From NCBI GenBank assembly GCA_002395965.1, contig DGVT01000058.1, positions 1 to 24,604 on the forward strand: DNA of 24,604 nucleotides, read 5' to 3'. Origin of the DNA: Porphyromonadaceae bacterium UBA4277 (lineage in GTDB: Bacteria > Bacteroidota > Bacteroidia > Bacteroidales > Muribaculaceae). The notes below the pieces were generated by a model, which was not told where the DNA came from, did no database searches, and saw nothing but the letters and a program-made list of their open reading frames with translations. Positions 1 through 8,301 of the stretch are shown here, piece after piece. The position numbers were made by a program, and so were the translations under genes. Numbering within the stretch: position 1 is the stretch's first letter; every line of letters begins with the position of its first letter.

Positions 1-1262
1 CCGTACAAGATGAGAACGAGAGCACCATGCTCACAGCTTTTCTTTCGAAATTATCTAAAGAATTACCTAAGCCGCTGGTGCTTTTCCTCGATGAGATTGA
101 CGCCTTGGTGGGCGACTCGCTCGTGAGCGTGCTCAGGCAGATACGCTCGGGCTATGCCAACCGTCCGGCGGCATTCCCGCAGAGCATCGTGCTGTGCGGC
201 GTGCGCGACGTGCGCGACTACCGCATCGTGATCTCTAACCAGGACATCGTCACCGGCGGCTCGGCCTTCAACATCAAGGCCGAATCGCTTCGCCTGGGCA
301 ACTTCACCAAGGAAGAGATACACGAGCTCTACAATCAGCACACAGCCGCGACCGGGCAGCGATTTGACGAGGCGTGCTTCCCGCTTGTGTGGGAAGCTAC
401 CGAAGGGCAGCCCTGGCTGGTGAACGCCCTGGCACATGAGGTGACCTATAAAATGAAGGAAAACCGCGACCGCACTGTGACCATTACCCCCGAGATGATG
501 TATCGCGCACAGGAGCGCATCATCTATCGCCGCGACACACACATCGACATCCTCATCGACAAGCTGCGCGAGCCGCGTGTGCGGCGCGTGATAGAGCCCA
601 TCCTTGCAGGCATCGACGAGGCCGACGACAGTCTGATTCCCACCGACGACATACAATATACCGCCGACATGGGGCTCATCAAGATTGAGCGAGGCAAACC
701 CCGCCGCATCTCCTGCGGCATCTACCGCGAAATCATTCCGCGCGAGCTCACATGGAGCACACAAGACGGACTCACCCAGCAGCCACAGTGGTACATCAAC
801 GCCGACGGCAGCATCAACGTGGAGAAGCTGCTGCTCGACTTCCAGCAATTCTTCCGCCAGAATGCCGACTCGTGGATTGGCCGCTTCGACTATGCCGAGG
901 CCGGTCCGCAGTTGCTGCTGCAGGCATTCCTGCAGCGCGTGGTGAACGGCGGCGGCTACATCGACCGCGAGTACGGCCTGGGGCGCCGGCGCACCGACCT
1001 GCTCATCCGCAAGCCGCTCACCGACGGCTACGGCGGTCCCTTCCAGCGTGTGGTGTTAGAGCTGAAAATCCTGCGTGGCGACCTCGAGAAGACCATCGAA
1101 AAAGGCCTCGAGCAGACTGCGGCCTACATGGACCTTTGCGGCTCGGTTGACGAGGGACACTTCATCGTCTTCGACCGCTCGGGCAGCAAGACCTGGGACG
1201 AGCGCATCTGGCATGAGAATCGACAGTATCAAGGCCGCACAATCACCGTGTGGGGCATGTAA
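1..1262 (+). CDS. AAA-type ATPase with C-terminal PD-(D/E)XK nuclease-like domain (5' end missing)
   Basis: The reading frame is open to the left edge, so this is the 3' part of a larger gene; the first in-frame ATG is at 27 but need not be the start. Numbering from that ATG, residues 17-24 form a Walker B strand ending LFLDEID, followed by a sensor-like strand (SIVLCGVRD, 53-61). The P-loop must lie outside the window. Residues 317-367 carry the landmarks of a PD-(D/E)XK nuclease fold: an RTDLLI strand with Asp324, an LELK strand with Glu345 and Lys347, and a QxxxY motif (Gln363-Tyr367). This combination is known from Bacteroidales proteins annotated as AAA-like or ATP-binding, whose biological role is poorly defined. 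DNA binding or cleavage is an inference from the fold. It is separated from parE by 265 bp and is probably an independent transcription unit. Family confidence is good; function is uncertain. Confidence 0.8.
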   Translation, partial: VQDENESTMLTAFLSKLSKELPKPLVLFLDEIDALVGDSLVSVLRQIRSGYANRPAAFPQSIVLCGVRDVRDYRIVISNQDIVTGGSAFNIKAESLRLGNFTKEEIHELYNQHTAATGQRFDEACFPLVWEATEGQPWLVNALAHEVTYKMKENRDRTVTITPEMMYRAQERIIYRRDTHIDILIDKLREPRVRRVIEPILAGIDEADDSLIPTDDIQYTADMGLIKIERGKPRRISCGIYREIIPRELTWSTQDGLTQQPQWYINADGSINVEKLLLDFQQFFRQNADSWIGRFDYAEAGPQLLLQAFLQRVVNGGGYIDREYGLGRRRTDLLIRKPLTDGYGGPFQRVVLELKILRGDLEKTIEKGLEQTAAYMDLCGSVDEGHFIVFDRSGSKTWDERIWHENRQYQGRTITVWGM

Positions 1263-1393
1263 TTGAAGTTTCAGAAGTGCGGCTTTGCAATCTCAACAAC
1301 TTTGCAAAATCTGCATGAGATATTTCACGCGCAGACTTCAAATCCCGACAAGGAGGCAATTATTCTAAAAGTACGACAATTTTTAGGCAGGCG

Positions 1394-1449
1394 GCGAAGC
1401 GTCGCTTCGCATCTGGCTTACACACAGCTAAAGCCCTGTGCAATGGGCT
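1394..1449. repeat. Two adjacent small palindromes in the intergenic region before parE
   Basis: Positions 1394-1401 and 1403-1410 are perfect 8-bp inverted arms (gcgaagcg / cgcttcgc) around a single T. A second stem, agccc (1432-1436) with gggct (1445-1449), follows. No T-run follows either stem, so neither is a typical intrinsic terminator. The pair resembles a small REP-type interspersed repeat; a relationship to a known family is not established. The rest of 1263-1527 holds no convincing gene. Confidence 0.5.
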
Positions 1450-1510
1450 GTATCACTCGCACATGCCACTAAAAAAAGTTAAACATCGCTGTCATATAGT
1501 GGGCTTTTAG

Positions 1511-1518
1511 TAACTTTG
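1511..1518 (+). promoter_or_regulatory. Candidate Bacteroidetes -7 element for the parE operon
   Basis: TAACTTTG matches the Bacteroidetes sigma-ABfr -7 consensus TAnnTTTG exactly and lies 9 bp before the first parE ATG. I see no good TTTG or TTG box 19-21 bp upstream, so the call rests on one element. If used, the leader would be only a few bases to the ATG at 1528, or about 14 to the ATG at 1537. Confidence 0.4.
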
Positions 1519-1527
1519 TAGGTTAAA

Positions 1528-3498
1528 ATGACTATCATGACAGAAGAGCAAGAACTGAAAATAGAAGCACCGGCAGTGAGCGACTTTGGTGGTTATGACA
1601 AGCTCAAGACCCTAACCCCACGCGAGCACATACGTCAGCGTCCGGGAATGTACATCGGCAAACTGGGCGATGGCAGCCAGAGCGACGACGGCATCTACGT
1701 CTTAATAAAGGAGGTCTTCGACAATTCAATCGACGAGTTCAACACGGGCTACGCCAAGCCCGTCATCCACATCGACGTTGAAGACGACACCGTGAGCATA
1801 CGCGACTATGGCCGCGGCATCCCCTTAGACCAGGTGAAAGATGCATCGAGCAAGATGAATACCGGTGCAAAATACGACACCCAGAACTACAAGCGCTCGG
1901 TAGGCCTAAATGGTGTAGGCATCAAGGCCGTGAATGCACTCTCGACAATGTTCTACATCCGTAGCGTACGCGACGGGCAGTGCTCATGTGTAACCTATCA
2001 TGAGGGACTTGTAGAGAATGAAACCGGAATCATTGCTGCCGACGACGGTGAAGAGAACGGAACACTCGTGCGCTTCACTCCCGATGCATCAATTTTCAAG
2101 AACTTTAGTTTTCGCGACGACATCATCGAAAACATGATCAAGAACTACTCGTTCTTGAACACCGGGCTCACCATCTACTTCAACGGCAAACGCTACCACT
2201 CGCGCAACGGACTCAGCGACCTGGTGAAGGAAAACATGACCACCGAGCCGCTATACCCCTTGATGCATTTCACCAGCGACGACATTGAGGTAGTTATCAC
2301 CCACACCGACCAGAAAGGCGAAGAATTCTATTCGTTTGTAAACGGGCAGCACACCACTCAGGGCGGCACTCATCAGAGTGCATTCCGCGAAGCACTGTCG
2401 CGCACCATCAAGGAGTTTTACGGCAAGAATTTCGAGTATAGCGACATTCGCAACGGCGTGGTGGCAGCAATCAGCATCAAGGTGGAGGAACCGGTCTTTG
2501 AGTCACAAACGAAAATCAAGCTCGGTAGTTCCATTATGTGGAAGGACGGCCCCACAATCTATAAGTTTGTAAACGACTTCATCAAAAAGGAGCTCGACAA
2601 CTATCTGCACAAGACTCCCGCCACTGCCGACGTACTGCTAAAGAAAATCCAGGACAGCGAGAAAGAGCGCAAGGCAATAGCCGGCGTCACCAAGCAGGTT
2701 CGAGAACGAGCCAAGAAAGCAGCCCTGCATAACGACAAGCTACGCGACTGCCGCGTGCATTTCAACGATGCCCGTGCGCCCAAGGACAACGACCGCCGCG
2801 ACGAGTCGTCGATATTCATCACCGAGGGCTTGAGTGCAAGCGGCTCGATAACTAAAATCCGCGACGTGGAGACGCAAGCAGTGTTCTCACTGCGCGGTAA
2901 GCCGCTCAACACCTATGGGCTGGAGCCCAAGAAGGTCTATACCAACGATGAGTTTGCCCTGCTCCAAGCGGCCTTAAACATCGATGATGGCATCGACGGC
3001 CTGCGCTACAACAAGGTAATCATTGCCACCGATGCCGACGTCGATGGAATGCACATACGCCTGCTCATGCTCACCTACTTCCTGCAATTCTACCCCGAGC
3101 TCATCAAGACCGGCCACCTCTACATCTTGCAGACACCACTGTTTCGCGTGCTGAACAAGAAAGAGGCCAAGCGCAAGAGCCGCTCAGGCAAGAAAGAAGC
3201 CAAAGAGCAGAAGCCCGAAACATACTATTGCTACAGCGACGACGAGCGTGTGGCTGCAATAAACCGCCTGGGCGACAATGCCGAGATCACACGCTTCAAA
3301 GGTCTTGGCGAAATCTCCCCCGACGAGTTCAAAGACTTCATAGGCCCCGACATGCGTCTTGACCGTGTGTCGCTGCGCAAAGAAGACGCCGTGAGCGACA
3401 TGCTTGCCTTCTTCATGGGCAAGAACACAATGGAACGTCAAAATTTCATTATCGACAACTTAGTTATAGAAGACGATGAAGACATCACAGTGCACTGA
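1528..3498 (+). CDS. parE: DNA topoisomerase IV subunit B (type IIA topoisomerase ATPase subunit)
   Basis: This is the ATPase/TOPRIM subunit that works with ParC to decatenate and relax DNA. The 656 residues follow the family order. The GHKL ATPase shows EVFDNSIDEF, DYGRGIP and GLNGVGIKAVNAL, then the transducer QTKIKLGSS. The TOPRIM domain has Glu433 and the Asp cluster DADVD (502-506), and the C-terminus reads MGKNTMERQNFIIDNL. The TOPRIM signature reads EGLSA instead of the textbook EGDSA; the catalytic Glu and Asp residues are intact. The length and 'RPGMYIG' start region fit the Bacteroidetes ParE/topoisomerase IV type rather than a long proteobacterial GyrB. A second in-frame ATG at 1537 is an alternative start. 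The 3' end overlaps coaD by 23 bp, which indicates one operon. parC is not in the window. Confidence 0.93.
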   Translation: MTIMTEEQELKIEAPAVSDFGGYDKLKTLTPREHIRQRPGMYIGKLGDGSQSDDGIYVLIKEVFDNSIDEFNTGYAKPVIHIDVEDDTVSIRDYGRGIPLDQVKDASSKMNTGAKYDTQNYKRSVGLNGVGIKAVNALSTMFYIRSVRDGQCSCVTYHEGLVENETGIIAADDGEENGTLVRFTPDASIFKNFSFRDDIIENMIKNYSFLNTGLTIYFNGKRYHSRNGLSDLVKENMTTEPLYPLMHFTSDDIEVVITHTDQKGEEFYSFVNGQHTTQGGTHQSAFREALSRTIKEFYGKNFEYSDIRNGVVAAISIKVEEPVFESQTKIKLGSSIMWKDGPTIYKFVNDFIKKELDNYLHKTPATADVLLKKIQDSEKERKAIAGVTKQVRERAKKAALHNDKLRDCRVHFNDARAPKDNDRRDESSIFITEGLSASGSITKIRDVETQAVFSLRGKPLNTYGLEPKKVYTNDEFALLQAALNIDDGIDGLRYNKVIIATDADVDGMHIRLLMLTYFLQFYPELIKTGHLYILQTPLFRVLNKKEAKRKSRSGKKEAKEQKPETYYCYSDDERVAAINRLGDNAEITRFKGLGEISPDEFKDFIGPDMRLDRVSLRKEDAVSDMLAFFMGKNTMERQNFIIDNLVIEDDEDITVH

Positions 3499-3994
3499 CC
3501 AGCCACAGCGCCGGGTGGCATTGTTTCCCGGCTCATTCGACCCATTCACCCGAGGCCATGAGAGCATCGTCAGGCGTGCCGTGCCGCTCTTTGACGAGAT
3601 AGTGATAGCCATAGGCATCAACCCCGACAAGAAAGGCTTCATGAGCATGGACGTGCGCAAGCAGTGGATTGAGGAAATATTTGCCGACGAAGACCGCGTG
3701 AGCGTGGTGACCTATACCGGGCTCACCGTAGATGTGGCACGGCAATGCGGAGCACAATTCCTGCTGCGCGGCGTGCGCATGATACAAGACTTTGAGACCG
3801 AAATGCACATGGCCGAAGTCAACCGTCGGCTGTCGGGGCTGGAAACCGTGTTGCTCTACACCCTGCCCGAAGACAGCCATGTGAGCAGCACCATAGTGCG
3901 CGAGCTGGCACGATATGGCAGCGATGTGTCATCACTGCTGCCGATAAACGCCCCGCTTAATTTATTACCCGTACAAAACATTACCAAAGAATGA
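3476..3994 (+). CDS. coaD: Phosphopantetheine adenylyltransferase
   Basis: CoaD transfers AMP from ATP to 4'-phosphopantetheine, giving dephospho-CoA, the penultimate step of coenzyme A synthesis in the cytoplasm. The protein shows the nucleotidyltransferase signature FPGSFDPFTRGH (residues 17-28; His28 is the GH of the HIGH-like motif). It also has INPDKK (48-53), the LLRGVR strand (97-101 region) and the SSTIVRE motif (137-143). Its 172 residues are slightly longer than the usual ~155-165. About ten extra N-terminal residues precede the typical start, because the ATG at 3476 lies inside the end of parE; a GTG at 3515 would give a very short N-terminus. It overlaps parE by 23 bp and the next gene by 4 bp (ATGA), consistent with translational coupling. 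Confidence 0.95.
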   Translation: MKTSQCTDQPQRRVALFPGSFDPFTRGHESIVRRAVPLFDEIVIAIGINPDKKGFMSMDVRKQWIEEIFADEDRVSVVTYTGLTVDVARQCGAQFLLRGVRMIQDFETEMHMAEVNRRLSGLETVLLYTLPEDSHVSSTIVRELARYGSDVSSLLPINAPLNLLPVQNITKE

Positions 3995-5616
3995 AGAAAC
4001 TTCTATTTGTAGCTCTGTCAAGCATTTTATGCACTGCAATGCTCACGGCACAACGCATGCCTGAGCATCTTAACAAGCTATTCAATGCCATCTATGGAGT
4101 AACGGCGTTTTACGTCGATTCGGTAGATGAAAATAAACTCGTGGAGGATGCACTAAGGGGCATGATCGAAAAGCTCGACCCACACAGCTCATATACCGAC
4201 CCTAAAGAGACTAAGGAAGCCACCGAACCGCTGCAAGGCGAGTTTGAAGGCATAGGCATTCAGTTCAACATGAAGGAGGACACACTCTATGTGATCCAGA
4301 CCATCCCCAACGGGCCCAGTGAGCGCGTAGGCATCTTGGCCGGCGACCGCATCGTGAGCGTGAACGACACCACCATTGCCGGCGTGAAAATGAGCCGCAC
4401 CGACATCATGAAACGCCTCCGCGGCAAGAAAGGCACTCGCGTCAATGTGCTTGTCAAGCGCATGGGCGTGAAAGAGCTCATTACCTTTCGCATCACTCGC
4501 GACAAGATTCCGCTGCACAGTGTGGATGCCAGCTACATGATCAACGACAGCACCGGCTATGTGCGCATCAGCTCATTTGGACTTAAAACTTACGATGAAA
4601 TGATGACCGCCCTCGACAACCTGCGCGACCAGGGTATGCGCCAGGTGGTAATCGACCTTAGCGACAATGGTGGCGGTTACCTGCAGGCTGCCGTGGCCAT
4701 GTGTAATGAATTTTTGCGCGACGGCCAGATGATAGTTTACACCGAAGGCCGCTCAGCACCACGCAGCGAGGCTCATGCCCAGGGCAACGGCCGCTATCGC
4801 GACATGAAAATGGCCATTATCGTCAACCAGTTCTCGGCCAGCGCTTCCGAAATCTTCAGCGGAGCAATGCAGGATTGGGACCGTGCAGTGATTGTGGGCC
4901 GACGCACATTCGGCAAAGGCCTTGTCCAGCGCCCGCTGAACTTCGCCGACGGCTCAATGCTGCGCCTGACGGTTGCACGCTACTACACTCCCAGCGGCCG
5001 CTGCATCCAGAAGCCCTACAAATTAGGTGAGCGCAAGGCCTATAGCGACGACCTGGCCGAGCGTGGCCGTGAAGGCGAATACTATCACCTCGACAGCATC
5101 CACCTGCCCGACTCGCTGCGCTACACCACACTGGTGAACAAGCGCACCGTGTATGGTGGCGGTGGCGTTATGCCCGATGTGTTTGTGCCTGTGGATACCA
5201 GCGAATACACCACCTACTATCGCGACCTGGTGGCCAAGGGAATCGTCAACCAGTTTGTAGTGAGCTATGTGGATAAGAACCGCAAGAAGCTCAAAAACGA
5301 ATACACCACAATCAAGGACTTCGACAATCGCTTCAGCCTCACCGACAAAGAGATGAAGCAATTCATAGCCATGGGCGAGAAAGACAGCGTGAAATATGAC
5401 GAAGCAAAATACCGCATCAGCGAGCGCGTGCTGCGCACGATGATTAAAGGCCTTATAGCTCGCGACATCTTTGCCGACCCCGGAGCCTACAGTATCATCG
5501 TCAACCATCACAACCGCGACCTCGATGCCGCTCTTGAAGTGCTTGCCGACGAGCAGCGCTACCGGCAGCTCCTCACAAAGGGCAACCCTGAGTATGAGCG
5601 CCTTGTGCGCAAGTAA
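3991..5616 (+). CDS. S41 family C-terminal processing peptidase (CtpA/Prc-like), exported
   Basis: This 541-residue serine protease carries a signal peptide (residues 1 to about 20, ending LTA-Q) and so acts in the periplasm. A PDZ domain spans about 84-170 (GEFEGIGIQF, GDRIVSVND). The S41 core spans about 185-345, with the STGYVRISSF strand and IDLSDNGGG. The catalytic Ser lies in SASASE (most likely Ser284) and the general-base Lys309 in TFGKGLVQ. The GGGGVMPDV segment and a helical C-terminal region match Bacteroidetes CTPs. Such enzymes trim or degrade envelope proteins from the C-terminus; the substrate here cannot be told. The start ATG overlaps the coaD stop (ATGA), so it is the last gene of the parE-coaD-ctp operon. 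It ends convergent with the C10 peptidase gene at 6000. Confidence 0.93.
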   Translation: MKKLLFVALSSILCTAMLTAQRMPEHLNKLFNAIYGVTAFYVDSVDENKLVEDALRGMIEKLDPHSSYTDPKETKEATEPLQGEFEGIGIQFNMKEDTLYVIQTIPNGPSERVGILAGDRIVSVNDTTIAGVKMSRTDIMKRLRGKKGTRVNVLVKRMGVKELITFRITRDKIPLHSVDASYMINDSTGYVRISSFGLKTYDEMMTALDNLRDQGMRQVVIDLSDNGGGYLQAAVAMCNEFLRDGQMIVYTEGRSAPRSEAHAQGNGRYRDMKMAIIVNQFSASASEIFSGAMQDWDRAVIVGRRTFGKGLVQRPLNFADGSMLRLTVARYYTPSGRCIQKPYKLGERKAYSDDLAERGREGEYYHLDSIHLPDSLRYTTLVNKRTVYGGGGVMPDVFVPVDTSEYTTYYRDLVAKGIVNQFVVSYVDKNRKKLKNEYTTIKDFDNRFSLTDKEMKQFIAMGEKDSVKYDEAKYRISERVLRTMIKGLIARDIFADPGAYSIIVNHHNRDLDAALEVLADEQRYRQLLTKGNPEYERLVRK

Positions 5617-5649
5617 AAGCACCTGCCGGCAGCCACGGTTCATTTGAGG

Positions 5650-5677
5650 CAGTCACCTTTGAACCGCAAGTTTGGTT
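5650..5677 (+). repeat. Partial copy of the hairpin repeat found at 5884-5925
   Basis: These 28 bp match 5885-5912 with one difference (A for C). The copy contains the left arm, the gcaagttt loop and only the first four bases of the right arm, stopping at ggtt just before the inverted-repeat element at 5683. It looks like a hairpin repeat cut short at that point. Confidence 0.8.
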
Positions 5678-5682
5678 AACAT

Positions 5683-5872
5683 AACGTGAGTTCGGCGAAA
5701 TTAAGTTGCTGTAGCTCAGCACCTTCCCTAAGTTGGTGGAGGTGGCCCAACGGGCCGGAGGAGTGTGTAATGCCGCCCTTTGCGTGAACCACACTCCCCC
5801 CGGCCCCCTCTACTTAGAGGGGGAGTTGCTAACGCGCTGATTTACTGATATAAATTTCGTCGAACTCACGTT
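5683..5872. mobile_element. MITE-like element with 20-bp terminal inverted repeats
   Basis: The 20-bp ends at 5683-5702 (aacgtgagttcggcgaaatt) and 5853-5872 are inverted copies with 19 of 20 matches. The 190-bp interior has no convincing gene but contains stable dyads: ggccc/gggcc near 5742-5754 and ccccctct/agaggggg at 5804-5811 and 5816-5823. The size, terminal inverted repeats, lack of a transposase and position between duplicated hairpin copies fit a miniature inverted-repeat transposable element. A clean target-site duplication could not be confirmed. It sits between the convergent ctp and C10 genes. Confidence 0.55.
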
Positions 5873-5883
5873 AACATATTATG

Positions 5884-5925
5884 ACAGTCCCCTTTGAACC
5901 GCAAGTTTGGTTCAAAGGGGACTGT
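5884..5925. repeat. Perfect 17-bp hairpin repeat, possible bidirectional terminator
   Basis: Arms 5884-5900 (acagtcccctttgaacc) and 5909-5925 pair perfectly around an 8-nt loop (gcaagttt). It lies between two convergent genes, a usual place for a bidirectional terminator, but no T-run follows on either strand. The partial copy at 5650 argues for a dispersed repeat. Confidence 0.75.
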
Positions 5926-5927
5926 TC

Positions 5928-5953
5928 CTTAACGTTCACACTTAACGTTCACG
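5928..5953. repeat. 13-bp tandem repeat, two copies
   Basis: The unit cttaacgttcac(a/g) occurs twice head to tail (5928-5940 and 5941-5953), differing only in the last base. Nothing else is recognised between here and the C10 stop codon at 6000. Confidence 0.7.
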
Positions 5954-5999
5954 AATCGGCCGCAGCAACACGGCTCTTTTCGGATTGATAAGCGGGAGG

Positions 6000-7967
6000 T
6001 TAGTTTTGTCCTGCAAGAATTATTGCAATGACCTCGTTCATGTCATCGACGTCAACCCGGCTGTTACCCGTCAACTCGGCACGGCCGCCATAGTTGTCGG
6101 CGCTGGCGGTTCCTAAGATAATCTTGATGATTACATCCACGTCGTCGATATCGACGCTGCCATCGCCGTTCACATCGCCTCTGTCATAGGCCGGCTCAGC
6201 GTTCAGCTTCACGGTCATACGTGCCCAGCTGCTCTCCTTATACTGATTGGTGTTGACGGGAACAGCCTTCACGGCGCAGATGTAGGACGCACCGGCAGTG
6301 AGTCCGGTCAGGTTGTAGCTTTGCTCGGTAAAATCAGGAAGACTCAGCACCGAACTTCCGTTCATCGACGACACGTTGACCGTGTAGCAAATTCCCGAGG
6401 TCACCGGATGTGTCCACATGACGGTAAACGAGTTTGAAGTAATGTCGCTTGCCGATAGTTCGGGAGCCGGCAGTGTGCCCTTGGTGGCATTGCCCGTGAG
6501 TGTGATATTCACGCTGGTAGCATTAGCACTTGACAGCGTGATGGTGGCCGTGTGCGAGCCTGCTTCCTGCGGGGCGAATGTCACTGTAACAGTCTTGCCC
6601 TGGGTTGCTTCCTCAATGCTGATGGTGCTCACGTCGGTACTGAAAGCGCCCTTAGCATCGGTAACAGTCACGGTTATGTCACCCTCAAGATTTACGGCCT
6701 CGACAGTAAATGTTGCAGTCTTTGTCTCAAGGGTTGAGATTGAATTCATTTTCAGCGTTGTTTCCGATGGTATGATCTTCGGGCGGGGAATGCCGGGCTG
6801 GATGCCAATCACCATCTGCTGGTCCTGGTTGTAGGTGCTTCCTGCTCCGTCGCTGAATGAGTTCATCGAGAGCCAGTTGTTTCCGTCCCCACTCCATCCA
6901 AAGTTGACATGATACTTATTAGTGCTTGAATTGTAGCCATCGACGTTGAACGCATGTCCACCGCCGAACCAGCCACCTGCAACGGCCAGATACACCACCG
7001 GGCGGCCCTCAATCATTTCGGTCTGGAGCAGGTTAGCCCAGTTAGCCTCGGTGTAGCTCGACTTTTGCGCTAAGCGACAAGTTTCCTCGTCATACCCGAA
7101 GAGCTCGAACATATCCACCACGTTCTGCGCATCGGTAGAGTAAATGCCGCTACCACCCGCGCTGGAAGTGCCATACATCATGTGCTCGGCCTGGCCCACA
7201 TAGCGCATGAGCGTAGCCACGGCATTGCCCTGAGCGGTAGTGTAGCTGCCGGTGTAGCTGTCCTTCATGTTGTCCCAGTCGAAGGTCACAGCCGGCAAGG
7301 CAGGATAAGCATAGTTGTTGACAGTGCTTGAATAGGACAATTCAAGTGCAGCACTGTAAGAAGGAATTGCATCCACTGGAGTGGTGGGATATTTCCAGTA
7401 GTACATCACCATAGATGCCGAAGTAGCCGGGCAACCTGTGAGGCACTGATATTGAGTTCCATTATGGGTAAACTTGCACTGATTCCAGTAAGGTGCTTCC
7501 TGATCCCAGAGAGCGGTCAGTAGCGGACCGTAGGTTTCGCCTGCCGCAATCTTGGGCGACTTGTAGGTCGTGGGCTTGTTGACCTTGGCTTTAGGGTTAG
7601 AAATCAGCCAGTCAATCTCGTGCTTATAGACATTCATCATATCTCTCAGACCCAACGGAATGCGGTCTAAATTCAGTGGCTTGTCGCCATAGGCCAGCAC
7701 CTCCTCGGCGCGGTCGTCGCCTGAAACAATGAGATAGGTCGTAGCTGTGTTGAAGATGTAGAATACCGGGGTGGTCTTGTTCACTTCACCCATTTCGGTA
7801 TAGATGAGCTCGGCTTTTGTAGCCGCTGGCGACATATACTTTCCGGCATACAGAGTCTTAGCAAGATACTGCTGGGCGGTCTTTTGCGCTGCTGCCACAT
7901 CAACAGGCGCTGCCTGCAGTTGCAATGTGGCCACTGCGGCGGTCAAAATAGTTAAAAATTTTTTCAT
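6000..7967 (-). CDS. Secreted C10 (streptopain-like) cysteine peptidase with Ig, FN3 and dockerin-like domains (copy A)
   Basis: A 655-residue papain-fold endopeptidase related to SpeB/streptopain. The start at 7967 gives a clean signal peptide (MKKFLTILTA...LQA, cleaved near 19-20); the frame extends 11 codons further upstream, but those would spoil it. Residues 21-140 match the C10 propeptide/inhibitor region. The catalytic domain is about 145-392, with Cys179 in TGCPATS, His338 in GGHAF and Asn355 in NFGWSGD. An Ig-like module (about 397-493) and an uninterrupted FN3-like domain (500-590) follow. Then come two dockerin-like calcium-binding repeats (597-655: GDVNGDGSVDIDDV and the degenerate SRVDVDDMNEV). 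It is the most divergent of the three C10 copies here. It is probably exported and surface-associated or released, degrading proteins outside the cell; the substrate is unknown. Confidence 0.92.
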   Translation of the reverse strand: MKKFLTILTAAVATLQLQAAPVDVAAAQKTAQQYLAKTLYAGKYMSPAATKAELIYTEMGEVNKTTPVFYIFNTATTYLIVSGDDRAEEVLAYGDKPLNLDRIPLGLRDMMNVYKHEIDWLISNPKAKVNKPTTYKSPKIAAGETYGPLLTALWDQEAPYWNQCKFTHNGTQYQCLTGCPATSASMVMYYWKYPTTPVDAIPSYSAALELSYSSTVNNYAYPALPAVTFDWDNMKDSYTGSYTTAQGNAVATLMRYVGQAEHMMYGTSSAGGSGIYSTDAQNVVDMFELFGYDEETCRLAQKSSYTEANWANLLQTEMIEGRPVVYLAVAGGWFGGGHAFNVDGYNSSTNKYHVNFGWSGDGNNWLSMNSFSDGAGSTYNQDQQMVIGIQPGIPRPKIIPSETTLKMNSISTLETKTATFTVEAVNLEGDITVTVTDAKGAFSTDVSTISIEEATQGKTVTVTFAPQEAGSHTATITLSSANATSVNITLTGNATKGTLPAPELSASDITSNSFTVMWTHPVTSGICYTVNVSSMNGSSVLSLPDFTEQSYNLTGLTAGASYICAVKAVPVNTNQYKESSWARMTVKLNAEPAYDRGDVNGDGSVDIDDVDVIIKIILGTASADNYGGRAELTGNSRVDVDDMNEVIAIILAGQN

Positions 7968-8086
7968 ACGATTTATTAATAAGAATACAATTAAAGTCAA
8001 TAGCTAAACCTTTATAGTATAAACTCTTGCAAGTTCAGGTCAATCCCAGGACTTGCACTATTATCAATTTTTTCGCTTACAGCTTG

Positions 8087-8117
8087 CAAATTTACATAAA
8101 AATTCCGAAAAATCAAC
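8087..8117 (-). promoter_or_regulatory. Promoter of C10 peptidase copy A
   Basis: On the minus strand, GTTG (8114-8117) and TAAATTTG (8087-8094) are 19 bp apart, matching the Bacteroidetes -33/-7 arrangement. The -7 box lies 120 nt before the start codon, predicting a leader of roughly 115 nt. The same boxes at the same distance precede copy C, and a close version precedes copy B. Confidence 0.75.
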
Positions 8118-8212
8118 CATTGTGCAAAATAAATCGACCCAACTCGAAGCATTTTGTTTCAATTCATTGCAATCACGTGGGTAAATAATGAGAACCCGTA
8201 ATAAAAAATAAG

Positions 8213-8242
8213 GCGAGGCATGGAATGGTGTCCATGCCTCGC
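8213..8242 (-). terminator. Intrinsic terminator of C10 peptidase copy B
   Basis: Perfect 12-bp arms (gcgaggcatgga / tccatgcctcgc) flank a 6-nt loop. On the minus strand the stem is followed within a few bases by ttattttttatta. A T-run also follows on the plus strand (about 8251-8260). The same stem sequence family ends the M6 gene at 14857. Confidence 0.8.
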
Positions 8243-8261
8243 GCGCACTATTGTTTTTTTT

Positions 8262-8294
8262 ATTATTCAAGTCTCTGTCAGAGACTTGAATAAT
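8262..8294. repeat. Perfect 15-bp hairpin immediately after copy B stop codon
   Basis: Arms 8262-8276 and 8280-8294 (attattcaagtctct and its complement) pair perfectly around a 3-nt loop. It starts 7 bp after the copy B stop and precedes the T-tailed hairpin at 8213, so the transcript would end in two stacked stems. It may protect the 3' end or help termination. The remaining intergenic sequence (7968-8301) carries the copy A promoter and leader and no convincing gene. Confidence 0.75.
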
Positions 8295-8301
8295 CAGAGG
8301 A

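Noticed and set aside
63..848. 261-codon minus-strand ORF opposite gene 1
   Set aside because: Antisense shadow of a frame with clear Walker B and nuclease motifs; no domain of its own.
1263..1472. 69-codon ORF with a TTG start between gene 1 and parE
   Set aside because: It has no recognisable domain, runs through the palindromes at 1394-1449 and has no start signal; best seen as chance coding in a repeat.
8064..8270. 68-codon minus-strand ORF in the copy A/B gap
   Set aside because: It covers the copy A promoter and the copy B terminator hairpin, and has no protein-like composition.
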